64,000 bases of DNA from CAVTWY01 sp963738575 (GTDB lineage Bacteria; Pseudomonadota; Gammaproteobacteria; Burkholderiales; Burkholderiaceae_C). The notes under the pieces are model-generated. The model had not been told where the DNA came from, did no database searches, and worked only from the letters and a program-made list of their open reading frames with translations. Location: the NCBI GenBank assembly GCA_963738575.1, contig CAVTWY010000002.1, positions 682,001 through 746,000 on the forward strand. Direction: 5' to 3'. Positions 9,196 through 17,336 of this stretch are shown piece after piece (position 1 is the first letter of the stretch; each line of letters begins with the position of its first letter). The position numbers and the translations under genes were made by a program.

Positions 9196-9338
9196 GGCAA
9201 GACCCTCCTGGTTGGGCGGCAAATGACGACTTGAGGCAGTGTGAACGGCACGGCGCAGAACCTTGAGCCGAATAAACGCCATGGCAACCGCCCAATTCAA
9301 CCGATCATGGGTGGCATGCGCGCTGCACCATCACGCTT

Positions 9339-10082
9339 GTGATCACCTTTCTAAACCCCCTCTTCGTGCACGGCCTGTTTGCGCTGGCACTTGGCACGCT
9401 GGCGTTCAACGCCAACGCCCAAGCTGCGCCCCAACCGCTGGAGGATTCCATGCGCGCGCTTGCAGAATTGCAGCTGCAAGACGCTGCCGTGGCAGCAAGC
9501 GACAAGTCCCGTCTTTCAGGCACGGTGCGGTATCAAGTGGAAGTGGGAAAACTCAGCGATCACCTTCGGCTTGCACCGTGCGTGCGCATGGAGCCGCAAT
9601 GGCCTGTCGGGCTGCGTCCGTGGGGCAACGTTCGAGTGGCCGTTCGTTGCGTCGACGGCCCGACACCGTGGAAGGTCTACTTGCCCGTCACGGTGCGTGC
9701 ATGGGGGCAGGCCGTGGTGTTGAGCCGGGGGCTGCCAGCGGGCACGGTGCTGGAAGCACAGCACCTTGCCAAGGCAGAAGTTGATCTGGCTGCAGCAGCT
9801 GAAATGCCGATGCTTCAACCCACGCTGGCCGTCGGTCGGACGCTTGGCAAAGCCATGGCTTCAGCCACAGCGTTGCGTGCATCCGACCTTCGCCCAAGGC
9901 AATGGTTCGGCGTGGGTGAGTCGGTGCGCATTGTTGGCATTGGCGCAGGCTACCAAGTCAGCGGCGAAGGCCAAGCGGTGAGTCCTGGTTACGAAGGTCA
10001 AGTCAGCAGGGTGCGCACCGAATCAGGGCGCATCGTGACGGGACGGGCAGTGGCCGAGCGTCTGATCGAGGTGTCTTTGTGA
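9339..10082 (+). CDS. flgA: P-ring assembly chaperone FlgA
   Basis: FlgA is the periplasmic chaperone for FlgI. The 247-residue product begins at GTG (9339) with a signal peptide ending near NANAQA. The C-terminal half has the SAF-like domain: LSRGLPAGTVLEAQHL, then LRPRQWFGVGESVRIVG and GYEGQVSRVRTESGRIVTG, with the conserved VAERLIEVSL end. It is divergent from flgB, as is usual. The GTG start is supported mainly by the signal peptide; no strong ribosome-binding site is visible. Confidence 0.93.
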   Translation: MITFLNPLFVHGLFALALGTLAFNANAQAAPQPLEDSMRALAELQLQDAAVAASDKSRLSGTVRYQVEVGKLSDHLRLAPCVRMEPQWPVGLRPWGNVRVAVRCVDGPTPWKVYLPVTVRAWGQAVVLSRGLPAGTVLEAQHLAKAEVDLAAAAEMPMLQPTLAVGRTLGKAMASATALRASDLRPRQWFGVGESVRIVGIGAGYQVSGEGQAVSPGYEGQVSRVRTESGRIVTGRAVAERLIEVSL

Positions 10083-10145
10083 ATGATTCACGCCGAACCT
10101 GGGGTTCTTTGGTGGGTCAGCATGCTGCAACACAGGGGCAGCCCC

Positions 10146-10172
10146 TAAAGTCTGTCAGCCGTTTGCCGATAG
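10146..10172 (+). promoter_or_regulatory. Sigma28 (FliA) promoter of flgM
   Basis: TAAAGTCT (10146-10153), an 11-base spacer, then GCCGATAG (10165-10172) matches the enterobacterial FliA consensus TAAAGTTT-N11-GCCGATAA at nearly every position. It lies 50 bases upstream of the flgM ATG, which fits class III expression of the anti-sigma factor. Confidence 0.85.
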
Positions 10173-10221
10173 CGATGGCATGTCGGCACAACCACAAGCG
10201 GCGGTGCGCCCTGGAGAATGT

Positions 10222-10515
10222 ATGAAGATCAATCCCTTTGAAAACAATGTGCTGATTTCCAGCAACAAACCCGAGCTCAAGCCCGGAGCTGACGCTCGAA
10301 CCGCTGGCGTTGCGCCCGAGCCCAGTGCCACGGTGGCCTTGTCAGCTCAAGCTCGCGCGGCGCAGGGCACCAGTGCCACCGCCGACTTTGACGCTGAAAA
10401 GGTCAACCGCATTGCCCAAGCGATTCGCGACGGAAGCTTCAAAATCAATGCCGATGCCATTGCCAACAAGCTGATTGAGCACGCGTCTGAGTACGTCGGC
10501 CGCCGCCCACAGTAG
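10222..10515 (+). CDS. flgM: Anti-sigma28 factor FlgM
   Basis: FlgM holds FliA inactive until the hook is complete, then is exported. The 97-residue product starts MKINPFENN with GGAG upstream. The C-terminal half carries the sigma-binding region DFDAEKVNRIAQAIRDGSFK followed by INADAIANKLIEHASEYV, typical of FlgM. The N-terminal half is disordered and Ala-rich, as expected. An upstream in-frame ATG at 10180 lies downstream of the promoter but adds residues not seen in the family. Confidence 0.95.
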   Translation: MKINPFENNVLISSNKPELKPGADARTAGVAPEPSATVALSAQARAAQGTSATADFDAEKVNRIAQAIRDGSFKINADAIANKLIEHASEYVGRRPQ

Positions 10516-10529
10516 CCCTTGGAGTCTTG

Positions 10530-10943
10530 ATGCTTGACCACTCGACACCCGGAGACGACGTGATGGTTGACGACGTTGAAGCCGCGTTGGTCGCGGTTGA
10601 CCACAGCTTGTCTGCATTGCAAAGCGCCCTTCACGCCGGTTCGGCCCAAAGCCTGGAACTCGAAGCCGCCGCCGTGCACCACAGCCTCGCTTGCGCGGCC
10701 AAAACACTCAAGCGAGCCAGCATGGAACACCGGCTGTCCAAGTCAGCGCAACATCGCATGGCGTTGATCCGCGCACGCGTCACGGCCCAGCGCGACACCG
10801 TCGCCCGTGCCACCGCAGCGCTCGATCGCGCCATGCACAGCCTGGCCAGTGAGGGTGGAGAATCGCCGCGCGCTGCGGCTTCGGTTTACTCTGCGCAAGG
10901 CGCCACCGAGCGGCCGGCGACGGCCCCTCTCACCCAAGCCTGA
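10530..10943 (+). CDS. flgN: Probable FlgN-type chaperone for hook-associated proteins
   Basis: FlgN proteins are small, helical, poorly conserved cytosolic chaperones for FlgK and FlgL. This 137-residue product is Ala-rich and helical throughout, with a long amphipathic stretch from about residue 12 to 110. It lies directly behind flgM (14-base gap), where flgN is found in most proteobacteria. GGAG at 10521-10524 supports the ATG at 10530. Assignment rests on position and general character; I see no strict signature motif. It ends facing fliA. Confidence 0.75.
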   Translation: MLDHSTPGDDVMVDDVEAALVAVDHSLSALQSALHAGSAQSLELEAAAVHHSLACAAKTLKRASMEHRLSKSAQHRMALIRARVTAQRDTVARATAALDRAMHSLASEGGESPRAAASVYSAQGATERPATAPLTQA

Positions 10944-10945
10944 GC

Positions 10946-10973
10946 AAAGCGGCGCAACGGCCGCAGCGCTTTT
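10946..10973. terminator. Possible bidirectional terminator between flgN and fliA
   Basis: AAAGCG (10946-10951) pairs with CGCTTT (10967-10972). An inner GCG/CGC pair and a two-base bulge complete an imperfect hairpin, with T residues on one side and A residues on the other. It fills the 30-base gap between the convergent genes. Confidence 0.35.
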
Positions 10974-11687
10974 CTACCAGGCTTGCAGCCGGCTACGCAG
11001 GCGTGCAATGGACTGGCTGTGCAACTGACAAACACGGCTCTCGGTCACGCCCAACACGGTGGCGATTTCTTTGAGATTCATGTCGTGTTCGTAGTACATG
11101 CTCATCACGTATTGCTCGCGCTCGGGTAGCAGCTCGATGGCTTGCACCAAGGCCTCGCGCATGCGACGGTCTTGCAACTGCGCCATGGGGTTGGCGTCGT
11201 GGTCGGCCACGTGACGATCAAGGAAGTCTTGGTCGCCATCGTCGCCCGTCAAGTCTTCCAGGTAAACAAGTTGGGTGCCACGCACCTTGCCCAACACAGT
11301 CTGGTAGGCCTCAAGCGAGAGTCCCATTTCTACGGCAATTTCGCCCTCGGTCGGCGCGCGCGAAAGTTGCTGCTCGAGCTTGCGAACCGCTGCCGCGATG
11401 GCGCGCTGTTGACTGCGGTCGCCTCGGCTTACCCAATCACTGCCGCGCAGCTCATCAAGCATGGCCCCGCGAATGCGTTGACTGGCGAAAGTTTCAAATT
11501 GCACCCCTTGACTTGGGTCAAAGCGCGTCAGCGCGTCGTTGAGGCCAATCATGCCGACTTGAACCAGATCGTCCAAAGCCACGCTGGCGGGTAACTTTGC
11601 AAGCATTTGGTGGGCCAGTCGGCGCACCAAGGGGCTGTGTTGTTTGAGCTGCGCGTCGACGTCAAGTCGACCTTTGGCGGTGTACAT
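10974..11687 (-). CDS. fliA: Flagellar sigma factor FliA (sigma28)
   Basis: FliA directs RNA polymerase to late flagellar promoters. The 237-residue product starts MYTAKGRLDVDAQLKQHSP. It shows region 2 (LDDLVQVGMIGLNDALTRFD, then FETFASQRIRGAMLDELRGS with DW), region 3 (RAPTEGEIAVEMGLSLEAY) and region 4 (LPEREQYVMSMYYEHDMNLK, with VLGVTESRVCQLHSQSI). All are hallmark FliA sequences. It is the last gene of the flhB-A-F-G-fliA block, eight bases behind the flhG-like gene. Upstream in-frame sequence lacks conservation. Confidence 0.96.
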   Translation of the reverse strand: MYTAKGRLDVDAQLKQHSPLVRRLAHQMLAKLPASVALDDLVQVGMIGLNDALTRFDPSQGVQFETFASQRIRGAMLDELRGSDWVSRGDRSQQRAIAAAVRKLEQQLSRAPTEGEIAVEMGLSLEAYQTVLGKVRGTQLVYLEDLTGDDGDQDFLDRHVADHDANPMAQLQDRRMREALVQAIELLPEREQYVMSMYYEHDMNLKEIATVLGVTESRVCQLHSQSIARLRSRLQAW

Positions 11688-11695
11688 GGTTGGGT

Positions 11696-12472
11696 TCAAT
11701 CTACAGTGAATGCCGTCGCAGCGTTGGGCATCCAAGCCCCTTTGGAAGACGCGTGAAGTCCGCTTTCGTACTGCGCCATGGCGAGCTGCGTAAGAGCGTC
11801 GTGCGCAAGCGCTGCGTCCATGGGGTCGATCGACGTCCAATGACGTAGCGAGGCCCCCAAAAATCTCGCCCCGCAACTGGCCAGGCAACTGGCTATGCGT
11901 GCAGGAGGACGCGCACTGGCGGGTCCGACCATCAAACAATCGAAGGTGGTCATGGGCACCTGCTGCGCCAATGACTTAAGGCTGCCGTAAGCTGTGCAAA
12001 CGCTGTCGTTTGCCGCGTCAACCAACACCACTGGACGAAGCGGCTGCGCGCCAAACATCAGTGCCAGGTCGGCAGCATCAGCGTGGATCAGCACCACGTC
12101 GTCCACCGACGCTGCCACCCTGAGTTGATCGATGAAGGCAGGAACTTGCCCCTGCGCCTGTGCAAATCGCACGGGAAGCCCCTGAGCCGCCAAATACGAC
12201 ACACCGGGTCGAAGCACCTCGATGCACGACGAGAGGTGATTGAGCGCGGCAGGGCTGGCCGGCCTCGCACTGGACGCGGCATCCACCACCAGCGTGTGCA
12301 AGCCTTGCGCAGACAATGCCCAAACGAGTTGCTCGATGGCTACCGCCGCGTACACCACTTGCGGGTTGTGCACCAAGACGACGGGACGGGCGCGCTGCTT
12401 GGCGTACAAGCGACGCAAACCGTGAGCCTGATCGGGTGCTTGCGCGCCGCGCTTTGAAAGGAATGGCTGCAT
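11696..12472 (-). CDS. flhG: FlhG/MinD-like protein with lost P-loop
   Basis: FlhG normally is a MinD-type ATPase that, with FlhF, sets flagellar number and place. This 258-residue product sits between flhF and fliA, where flhG belongs. It carries DQAHGLRRL at residues 14-22, the motif by which FlhG contacts and stimulates FlhF. Where MinD/FlhG proteins have the ATP-binding loop (GKGGVGKT), this one reads VLVHNPQVVYAAVAIEQL, with no Gly-Lys-Thr. Later strands (HTLVVDAASS and RPVVLVDAAN) resemble the MinD core. I infer a nucleotide-free FlhG relative. The start at 12472 leaves 29 bases behind flhF; an earlier TTG at 12505 is possible. Confidence 0.72.
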   Translation of the reverse strand: MQPFLSKRGAQAPDQAHGLRRLYAKQRARPVVLVHNPQVVYAAVAIEQLVWALSAQGLHTLVVDAASSARPASPAALNHLSSCIEVLRPGVSYLAAQGLPVRFAQAQGQVPAFIDQLRVAASVDDVVLIHADAADLALMFGAQPLRPVVLVDAANDSVCTAYGSLKSLAQQVPMTTFDCLMVGPASARPPARIASCLASCGARFLGASLRHWTSIDPMDAALAHDALTQLAMAQYESGLHASSKGAWMPNAATAFTVD

Positions 12473-12501
12473 GATCGATGGTTGGGGGCAAAAGCAGCGC
12501 G

Positions 12502-13944
12502 TCAAGCTCGGTTTGCGAGCAGAGACTCGGGCAACAGTCGGCCTGCCAGCATCAAGTTGGTGTGATCGTCACGCAAGCGCCAAGGCGCTGAACCCTCGCC
12601 CCCCAAAGCGCGCTCAATCAAAACCCGGCGCGACGGTTGACCCCAGTCTTCGGGCACTCGCTGTCCATTCGCAATGCCCAGCACGGACACCTTGTGCCGG
12701 ATCACAGCATCCAGCGCTGGGCCCAGTTTGACGGCTTCGTCCAGCTTGGACAAGATGACACCGAGGCACTTCGGTGCATGGTAAGCGTGCATCACGTCTT
12801 CGATGGTTTCGCCCTGCGATGCCGCGTTGACAACCAGAACCTTCTGAATGGTTGGGTGGGCAAGCATTTCGAGCAATTCTGCCGTTCGACTGTCACGCTG
12901 CGCCATGCCGGCGGTGTCAACCAGCACCAGTTTCTTAGACGACAACAAGTCAAGCAGATCCTCCAAGGACGCGCGGTCGTGCGCTGTGTGCACCGGCACA
13001 CCCAAAATGCGCCCGTAAACCCGGAGCTGCTCGTGCGCCGCAACGCGGTAAGCGTCCAGGGTGATCAAACCCAATTGCGACGGTCCGTGCTGCGCGACAA
13101 ACGCAGCTGCAATTTTTGCAGTGCTGGTGGTTTTGCCCACGCCCGTGGCGCCGATCAAAGCCTGCACGCCACCGGTGTTTTCCAAGGCAAGACCACGCTC
13201 GTTGGTGGCCAGGTTCTTTCGCAGAACCGAGGCAATCCATCCCCACGCATCCACCGTTTGCAAGGGCAAGACTTTCACCAGGTGCCGCACCAGTGCTGGC
13301 GAAAAGCCAGCATCCAGCAAGCGACGCGACACCACGCCTGCGCGTGGCTCTTGCTGCATCTTTTCCATCAATGCCAGTGTGCCAAACCGCTCTTCCAGCA
13401 GTCCCTTCAGGCCGCGCATTTCACTCAGCAGCAAGTTGTTGCCGGTCACGGGTCGATCTTCGATGCGCGACGGCTTGACCTCCGTGGTCACCGGCTGCAC
13501 CTGCGCAGGTGGTGTGGGCGATGAAACCCATGACGATGGCGGCTGCGCGGCCTGGCCCGCATCGGCAAGCGCCACTTCAACCACAGGCGTGGTGGCCTTG
13601 CTTGGAGGGGCCGCCGATTCATGCTGGCGCTTGAGCATGCGCTCACGCACGTAATCTTGAAACGAAAGGGTGCTCATCGACAAGCGCTCAACGTCGGCCT
13701 GCACCTCCTTGGGCAGCGACGAAGGGGTTGGGTGGGCCAACACGGCCGATGATGTCGACTCAAACCGGGGTGCCGTGGTTGCCGCCCGCGCAATGTGAGT
13801 CGCGCCGTCCGCTGGCATGGCAAGCACTTCAACCCCTTCAGAACACGGACGCGTGGACAGCACAATGGCATCAACACCAAACGCCTGACGCACCAAGGCC
13901 AGGGCCTCGCGCGAGGTACTGGCTGAGAATCGTTGCATGTTCAT
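12502..13944 (-). CDS. flhF: Flagellar SRP-type GTPase FlhF
   Basis: FlhF is a signal-recognition-particle type GTPase that places flagella, usually at a pole. The 480-residue product has an N-terminal B domain (MNMQRFSASTSREALALVRQ), a Pro/Ala-rich linker (about 110-165) and the NG domain. GATGVGKTTSTAKIAAAF (265-282) is G1, DTAGM (343-347) is G3, and LSKLDEA is G4. The ATG overlaps the flhA stop by four bases. Its presence alongside FlhDC suggests polar placement under an enteric-type regulator. Confidence 0.95.
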   Translation of the reverse strand: MNMQRFSASTSREALALVRQAFGVDAIVLSTRPCSEGVEVLAMPADGATHIARAATTAPRFESTSSAVLAHPTPSSLPKEVQADVERLSMSTLSFQDYVRERMLKRQHESAAPPSKATTPVVEVALADAGQAAQPPSSWVSSPTPPAQVQPVTTEVKPSRIEDRPVTGNNLLLSEMRGLKGLLEERFGTLALMEKMQQEPRAGVVSRRLLDAGFSPALVRHLVKVLPLQTVDAWGWIASVLRKNLATNERGLALENTGGVQALIGATGVGKTTSTAKIAAAFVAQHGPSQLGLITLDAYRVAAHEQLRVYGRILGVPVHTAHDRASLEDLLDLLSSKKLVLVDTAGMAQRDSRTAELLEMLAHPTIQKVLVVNAASQGETIEDVMHAYHAPKCLGVILSKLDEAVKLGPALDAVIRHKVSVLGIANGQRVPEDWGQPSRRVLIERALGGEGSAPWRLRDDHTNLMLAGRLLPESLLANRA

Positions 13945-16034
13945 GCTGGTTGTGCTCCGATGATTGAGGCGATTCGGATCGAATGCGTTTCAGGGATCTC
14001 GCTGTGAGACAAGACCCGAAGCCGAGGTGCTGCGCGCCTCAACAATCGGGCAATGGGTGAACGGATGCCGTCGGGCACCAACAAGCAAGCTGGCACGCCG
14101 AGGTCTTCTTGTTTGCGTGCGTTGTCGGCAGCCTCACGCGTGAGCGAGTCGGCAACACCGGGGTCCAGCGCGGCGCCATGCGGTGACAGCAAGGCCTGCG
14201 TTACCAGGCGCTCAAGGTCGGGCTCCAGCGCCATCACATCAAGCTCTCGCACCGGACCGTATATTTGCTGAACGATCGCCGGCGCCAAATGCACACGAAT
14301 GCGCCGGGCCAGCTCCGCCGGGTCGGCGGCCGCCGCCGCGTGCTCAGCCATGCATTCCACGATGGAGCGCATGTCCCGAATGTGAACCCCCTCTTCCAGC
14401 AGCAGTTGAAGCGCCTTCTGAAGCGTCGCGATGCTCACCAGCTTGGGAATGATTTCTTCGATGAGTTTGGGGGCCGAAAGGGTCACGTGTTCCACCAGTT
14501 GCTGGGTTTCAGCGCGCCCGAGCAAGCGGGCTGCGTTGACTTGCATCAAGTGTGAAAGGTGGGTGGCAATGACGGTCGAACAATCAACCACCGTAAAGCC
14601 CGCCATTTGTGCCGTGTCGCGGTGCCGCTCTTCGATCCAGTTGGCGGGCAACCCAAAGGCGGGGTCGGTGGTGCGGACACCGGGAAGCTGCTGCGTGGCG
14701 CCACCGGGGTTGATGGCCAGCAGCATGCCTGGAAAGGCCTCACCCTCGCCCACCACGGCACCACGCAGCGTGACCCGGTAAAAACTGGGTTTGAGCTCCA
14801 GGTTGTCGCGGATGTGCACGGCGGGTGGCAGGAAGCCCACGTCCTGCGCAAACTTCTTTCGCACACCCTTGATGCGCGCCAACAAGTCACCTTGTCGCTG
14901 CACGTCCACCAGCGCAATCAATCGGTAGCCAACCTCGAGGCCCAGTGTGTCAACCGGTTGCAAGTCGTTCCATGTGGCTTCGGCACTGGCGGCTGGGGCC
15001 AAGGCTTCGGCAGGTGGTGGGGGTGCCAGGGCAGCCACCCTTTGGCGCTCGGCCATCTTCCACGCCAATGCCCCCACCAGGCTTGCCATCAGGATAAAAA
15101 TGACGTTGGGCATGCCCGGAATCAGGCCCAATGCACCGATGATGCCGGCCGTGATGGCCAAGGCCTTGGGTGACCCAAAAACCTGCGATCGAATCTGCGT
15201 CCCGATGTCGGTGTCTTTGCCAACGCGCGAAACCACCATGGCCGAAGAGACCGAAATCAACAGCGCAGGTATTTGCGCCACCAGCGCATCGCCCACGGCC
15301 AACAATATGTAGCTCGACGCAGCCTGGGACGCCGACAAGTCATGCTGCGCCATCCCAATGATGAAGCCGCCCACCAGATTGATGACCAAGATCAACATGC
15401 CTGCAACGGCGTCACCACGAACGAATTTGCTGGCACCATCCATCGAACCAAAAAACTCGGCCTCATCGCCCACCTCGGTTCGTCGACGCTTGGCCTCTTT
15501 TTCGTCGATCACACCTGCATTGAGGTCGGCATCGATTGCCATTTGTTTGCCCGGCATGGCGTCGAGCGTGAAACGTGCCCCCACTTCAGCAATGCGTTCT
15601 GCACCTTTGGTAACCACAATGAAGTTGATCACCACCAGCACCGCAAAAACGATCAAACCCACTGCGAAATTGCCACCAATCAAGAAGTGACCAAAGGCCT
15701 CAACCACTTTGCCAGCCGCACCCGCACCCGTGTGTCCTTCCATCAACACCACGCGCGTAGACGCAACGTTGAGTGACAACCGCAGCAACGTGGTAACGAG
15801 TAGCACCGCCGGAAAAGCCGCAAAGTCCAATGGCTTGACCATGTGGGCTGCCACCATCACCACCATCAGTGCCAGGGCAATGTTGAACGTGAACAGTACG
15901 TCGAGCGCAAACGCTGGCAACGGCAACACCATCATGGCCAAGACCATGACCACAAACCCCGGGATGGTCAACGCCTTGAGTACGCCAGCACGCGGGCCGA
16001 CCATGGCCAACAAGGGCGCAAACCAAGCTTTCAT
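13941..16034 (-). CDS. flhA: Flagellar export gate protein FlhA
   Basis: FlhA forms the nonameric export gate ring. The 697-residue product has about eight N-terminal membrane segments and the FHIPEP signature: RIAEVGARFTLDAMPGKQMA followed by IDADLNAGVIDEKEAKRRR. A cytosolic C-terminal domain (about 350-690) has IEEIIPKLVSIATLQKALQL and RDMRSIVECMAEHA. It overlaps flhB upstream and flhF downstream by four bases each (ATGA), so flhB-A-F are translationally coupled. Confidence 0.97.
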   Translation of the reverse strand: MKAWFAPLLAMVGPRAGVLKALTIPGFVVMVLAMMVLPLPAFALDVLFTFNIALALMVVMVAAHMVKPLDFAAFPAVLLVTTLLRLSLNVASTRVVLMEGHTGAGAAGKVVEAFGHFLIGGNFAVGLIVFAVLVVINFIVVTKGAERIAEVGARFTLDAMPGKQMAIDADLNAGVIDEKEAKRRRTEVGDEAEFFGSMDGASKFVRGDAVAGMLILVINLVGGFIIGMAQHDLSASQAASSYILLAVGDALVAQIPALLISVSSAMVVSRVGKDTDIGTQIRSQVFGSPKALAITAGIIGALGLIPGMPNVIFILMASLVGALAWKMAERQRVAALAPPPPAEALAPAASAEATWNDLQPVDTLGLEVGYRLIALVDVQRQGDLLARIKGVRKKFAQDVGFLPPAVHIRDNLELKPSFYRVTLRGAVVGEGEAFPGMLLAINPGGATQQLPGVRTTDPAFGLPANWIEERHRDTAQMAGFTVVDCSTVIATHLSHLMQVNAARLLGRAETQQLVEHVTLSAPKLIEEIIPKLVSIATLQKALQLLLEEGVHIRDMRSIVECMAEHAAAAADPAELARRIRVHLAPAIVQQIYGPVRELDVMALEPDLERLVTQALLSPHGAALDPGVADSLTREAADNARKQEDLGVPACLLVPDGIRSPIARLLRRAAPRLRVLSHSEIPETHSIRIASIIGAQPA

Positions 16035-17191
16035 GCAGGCGCCACCTCGGCATCAGCCGCGCGTTGGTTCAAGGGATCCAGTTCGTCTGGCACGTTAACG
16101 TCAGTGGGCTCGCTCGGGGTGGGAGCACCCACGGCAAGCGCAGCACGCAGCTGGTAAACGTAAGCCAATACTTGTGCAACAGCGGAGAAAAGCGCTGCCG
16201 GAATTTCTTGATCAACCTCGACGTGCGCGTAGAGTGCGCGCGCCAGCGGCGGCATGCGCAGCACGGGGACTTGGTGCATTTTGGCCAGGTCGCGAATCCG
16301 AAAAGCCAGCAAGTCGGCCCCCTTGGCCACGACGCGTGGTGCGCCCATGCTCGTTTCGTCGTATCGAATGGCAACGGCGTAGTGGCTAGGGTTCATCACG
16401 ATCAAATCAGCGCTTGGAACCGCACTCATCATGCGTCGCTTGGCAATTTCTCGCATCCGAGCCTTCATGCGGCCTTTGATTTCGCCATTGCCTTCCAGCT
16501 CTTTGTGTTCTTGTTTGGCTTCTTGGTGACTCATTTTCAGGCGCTTGGCCATCAAGAAGCGCTGAAACGGCACGTCCAAAACAGCAAACGCTGCCAAACC
16601 AAGCACCAAGAGGGCAAGGGCGGAAGTCAACAGGGAACCCAGAATCGGCAGTGCGACGCCGAGATTCATCAATGCCAAGCGTTGAAATTCTCCCCAATGG
16701 TCTTTCAGGTAGAGTGCCCCGACAGCGCCCAGCACCAAGGCCAGCACGCAAGACTTGAGCATGTCGCCCATCTGTGAAGGAGACACCATGCGGCCGAGAC
16801 CGGCCAATGGGTTGAGTTTGCTGAACTTGGGAAACAGTGGCTTGAGGGTGAAGTTCCAACCGCCCGAGATGACGCCCGATAACAAACTGAGGGCCACCAT
16901 CAAAATGCCCATTGGGATGCATATTGCAATGAGCCACCAGGACAACTCACCCAGGCGCTCAAACATGGCATGGGGTCGGCCGACGGCACTCGCGTCGAAG
17001 TGCAGGCCACGCGCCATGACTTCTCGCAGGGCGCCGCCGATGGGTTGGGCAACGGCCACCAACACGGCGCCCCCCACGGCAAGCGCCATGAAGTGGCTCA
17101 GCTCGCGCGAGCGTGGTGTTTGCCCGTCTTCTCGCGAGCGTTTTACCTTTCGTGCTGAGGCGGGTAGGTTGCGGTCTTGTGCGTCTGCCAT
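16031..17191 (-). CDS. flhB: Flagellar export switch protein FlhB
   Basis: FlhB is the autocleaving switch that changes export from rod/hook to filament substrates. The 386-residue product begins MADAQDRNLPASARKVKRSR, as is usual, has four membrane segments within residues 35-215, and has the cytosolic domain with RMMSAVPSADLIVMNPSHYA. The cleavage motif, normally NPTH, here reads N267-P268-S269-H270, a Thr to Ser change. The rest (VVAKGADLLAFRIRDLA) is typical. It follows motB after 145 bases, in which I see no clear promoter; the usual che genes are absent here. Confidence 0.95.
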   Translation of the reverse strand: MADAQDRNLPASARKVKRSREDGQTPRSRELSHFMALAVGGAVLVAVAQPIGGALREVMARGLHFDASAVGRPHAMFERLGELSWWLIAICIPMGILMVALSLLSGVISGGWNFTLKPLFPKFSKLNPLAGLGRMVSPSQMGDMLKSCVLALVLGAVGALYLKDHWGEFQRLALMNLGVALPILGSLLTSALALLVLGLAAFAVLDVPFQRFLMAKRLKMSHQEAKQEHKELEGNGEIKGRMKARMREIAKRRMMSAVPSADLIVMNPSHYAVAIRYDETSMGAPRVVAKGADLLAFRIRDLAKMHQVPVLRMPPLARALYAHVEVDQEIPAALFSAVAQVLAYVYQLRAALAVGAPTPSEPTDVNVPDELDPLNQRAADAEVAPA

Positions 17192-17336
17192 GGTGTGGGG
17201 TCGAGGTCAACTCGAGTCATACGATGGTGCCGCAATGGGGTCAGAACTTGAGTTTGATAAGCGGTGGTTTCACCGGCTACTTTCTGGGCTCGATTGCCTC
17301 AACAACTTGGTGCATTCCAACTGCCCGGTAGATGAT

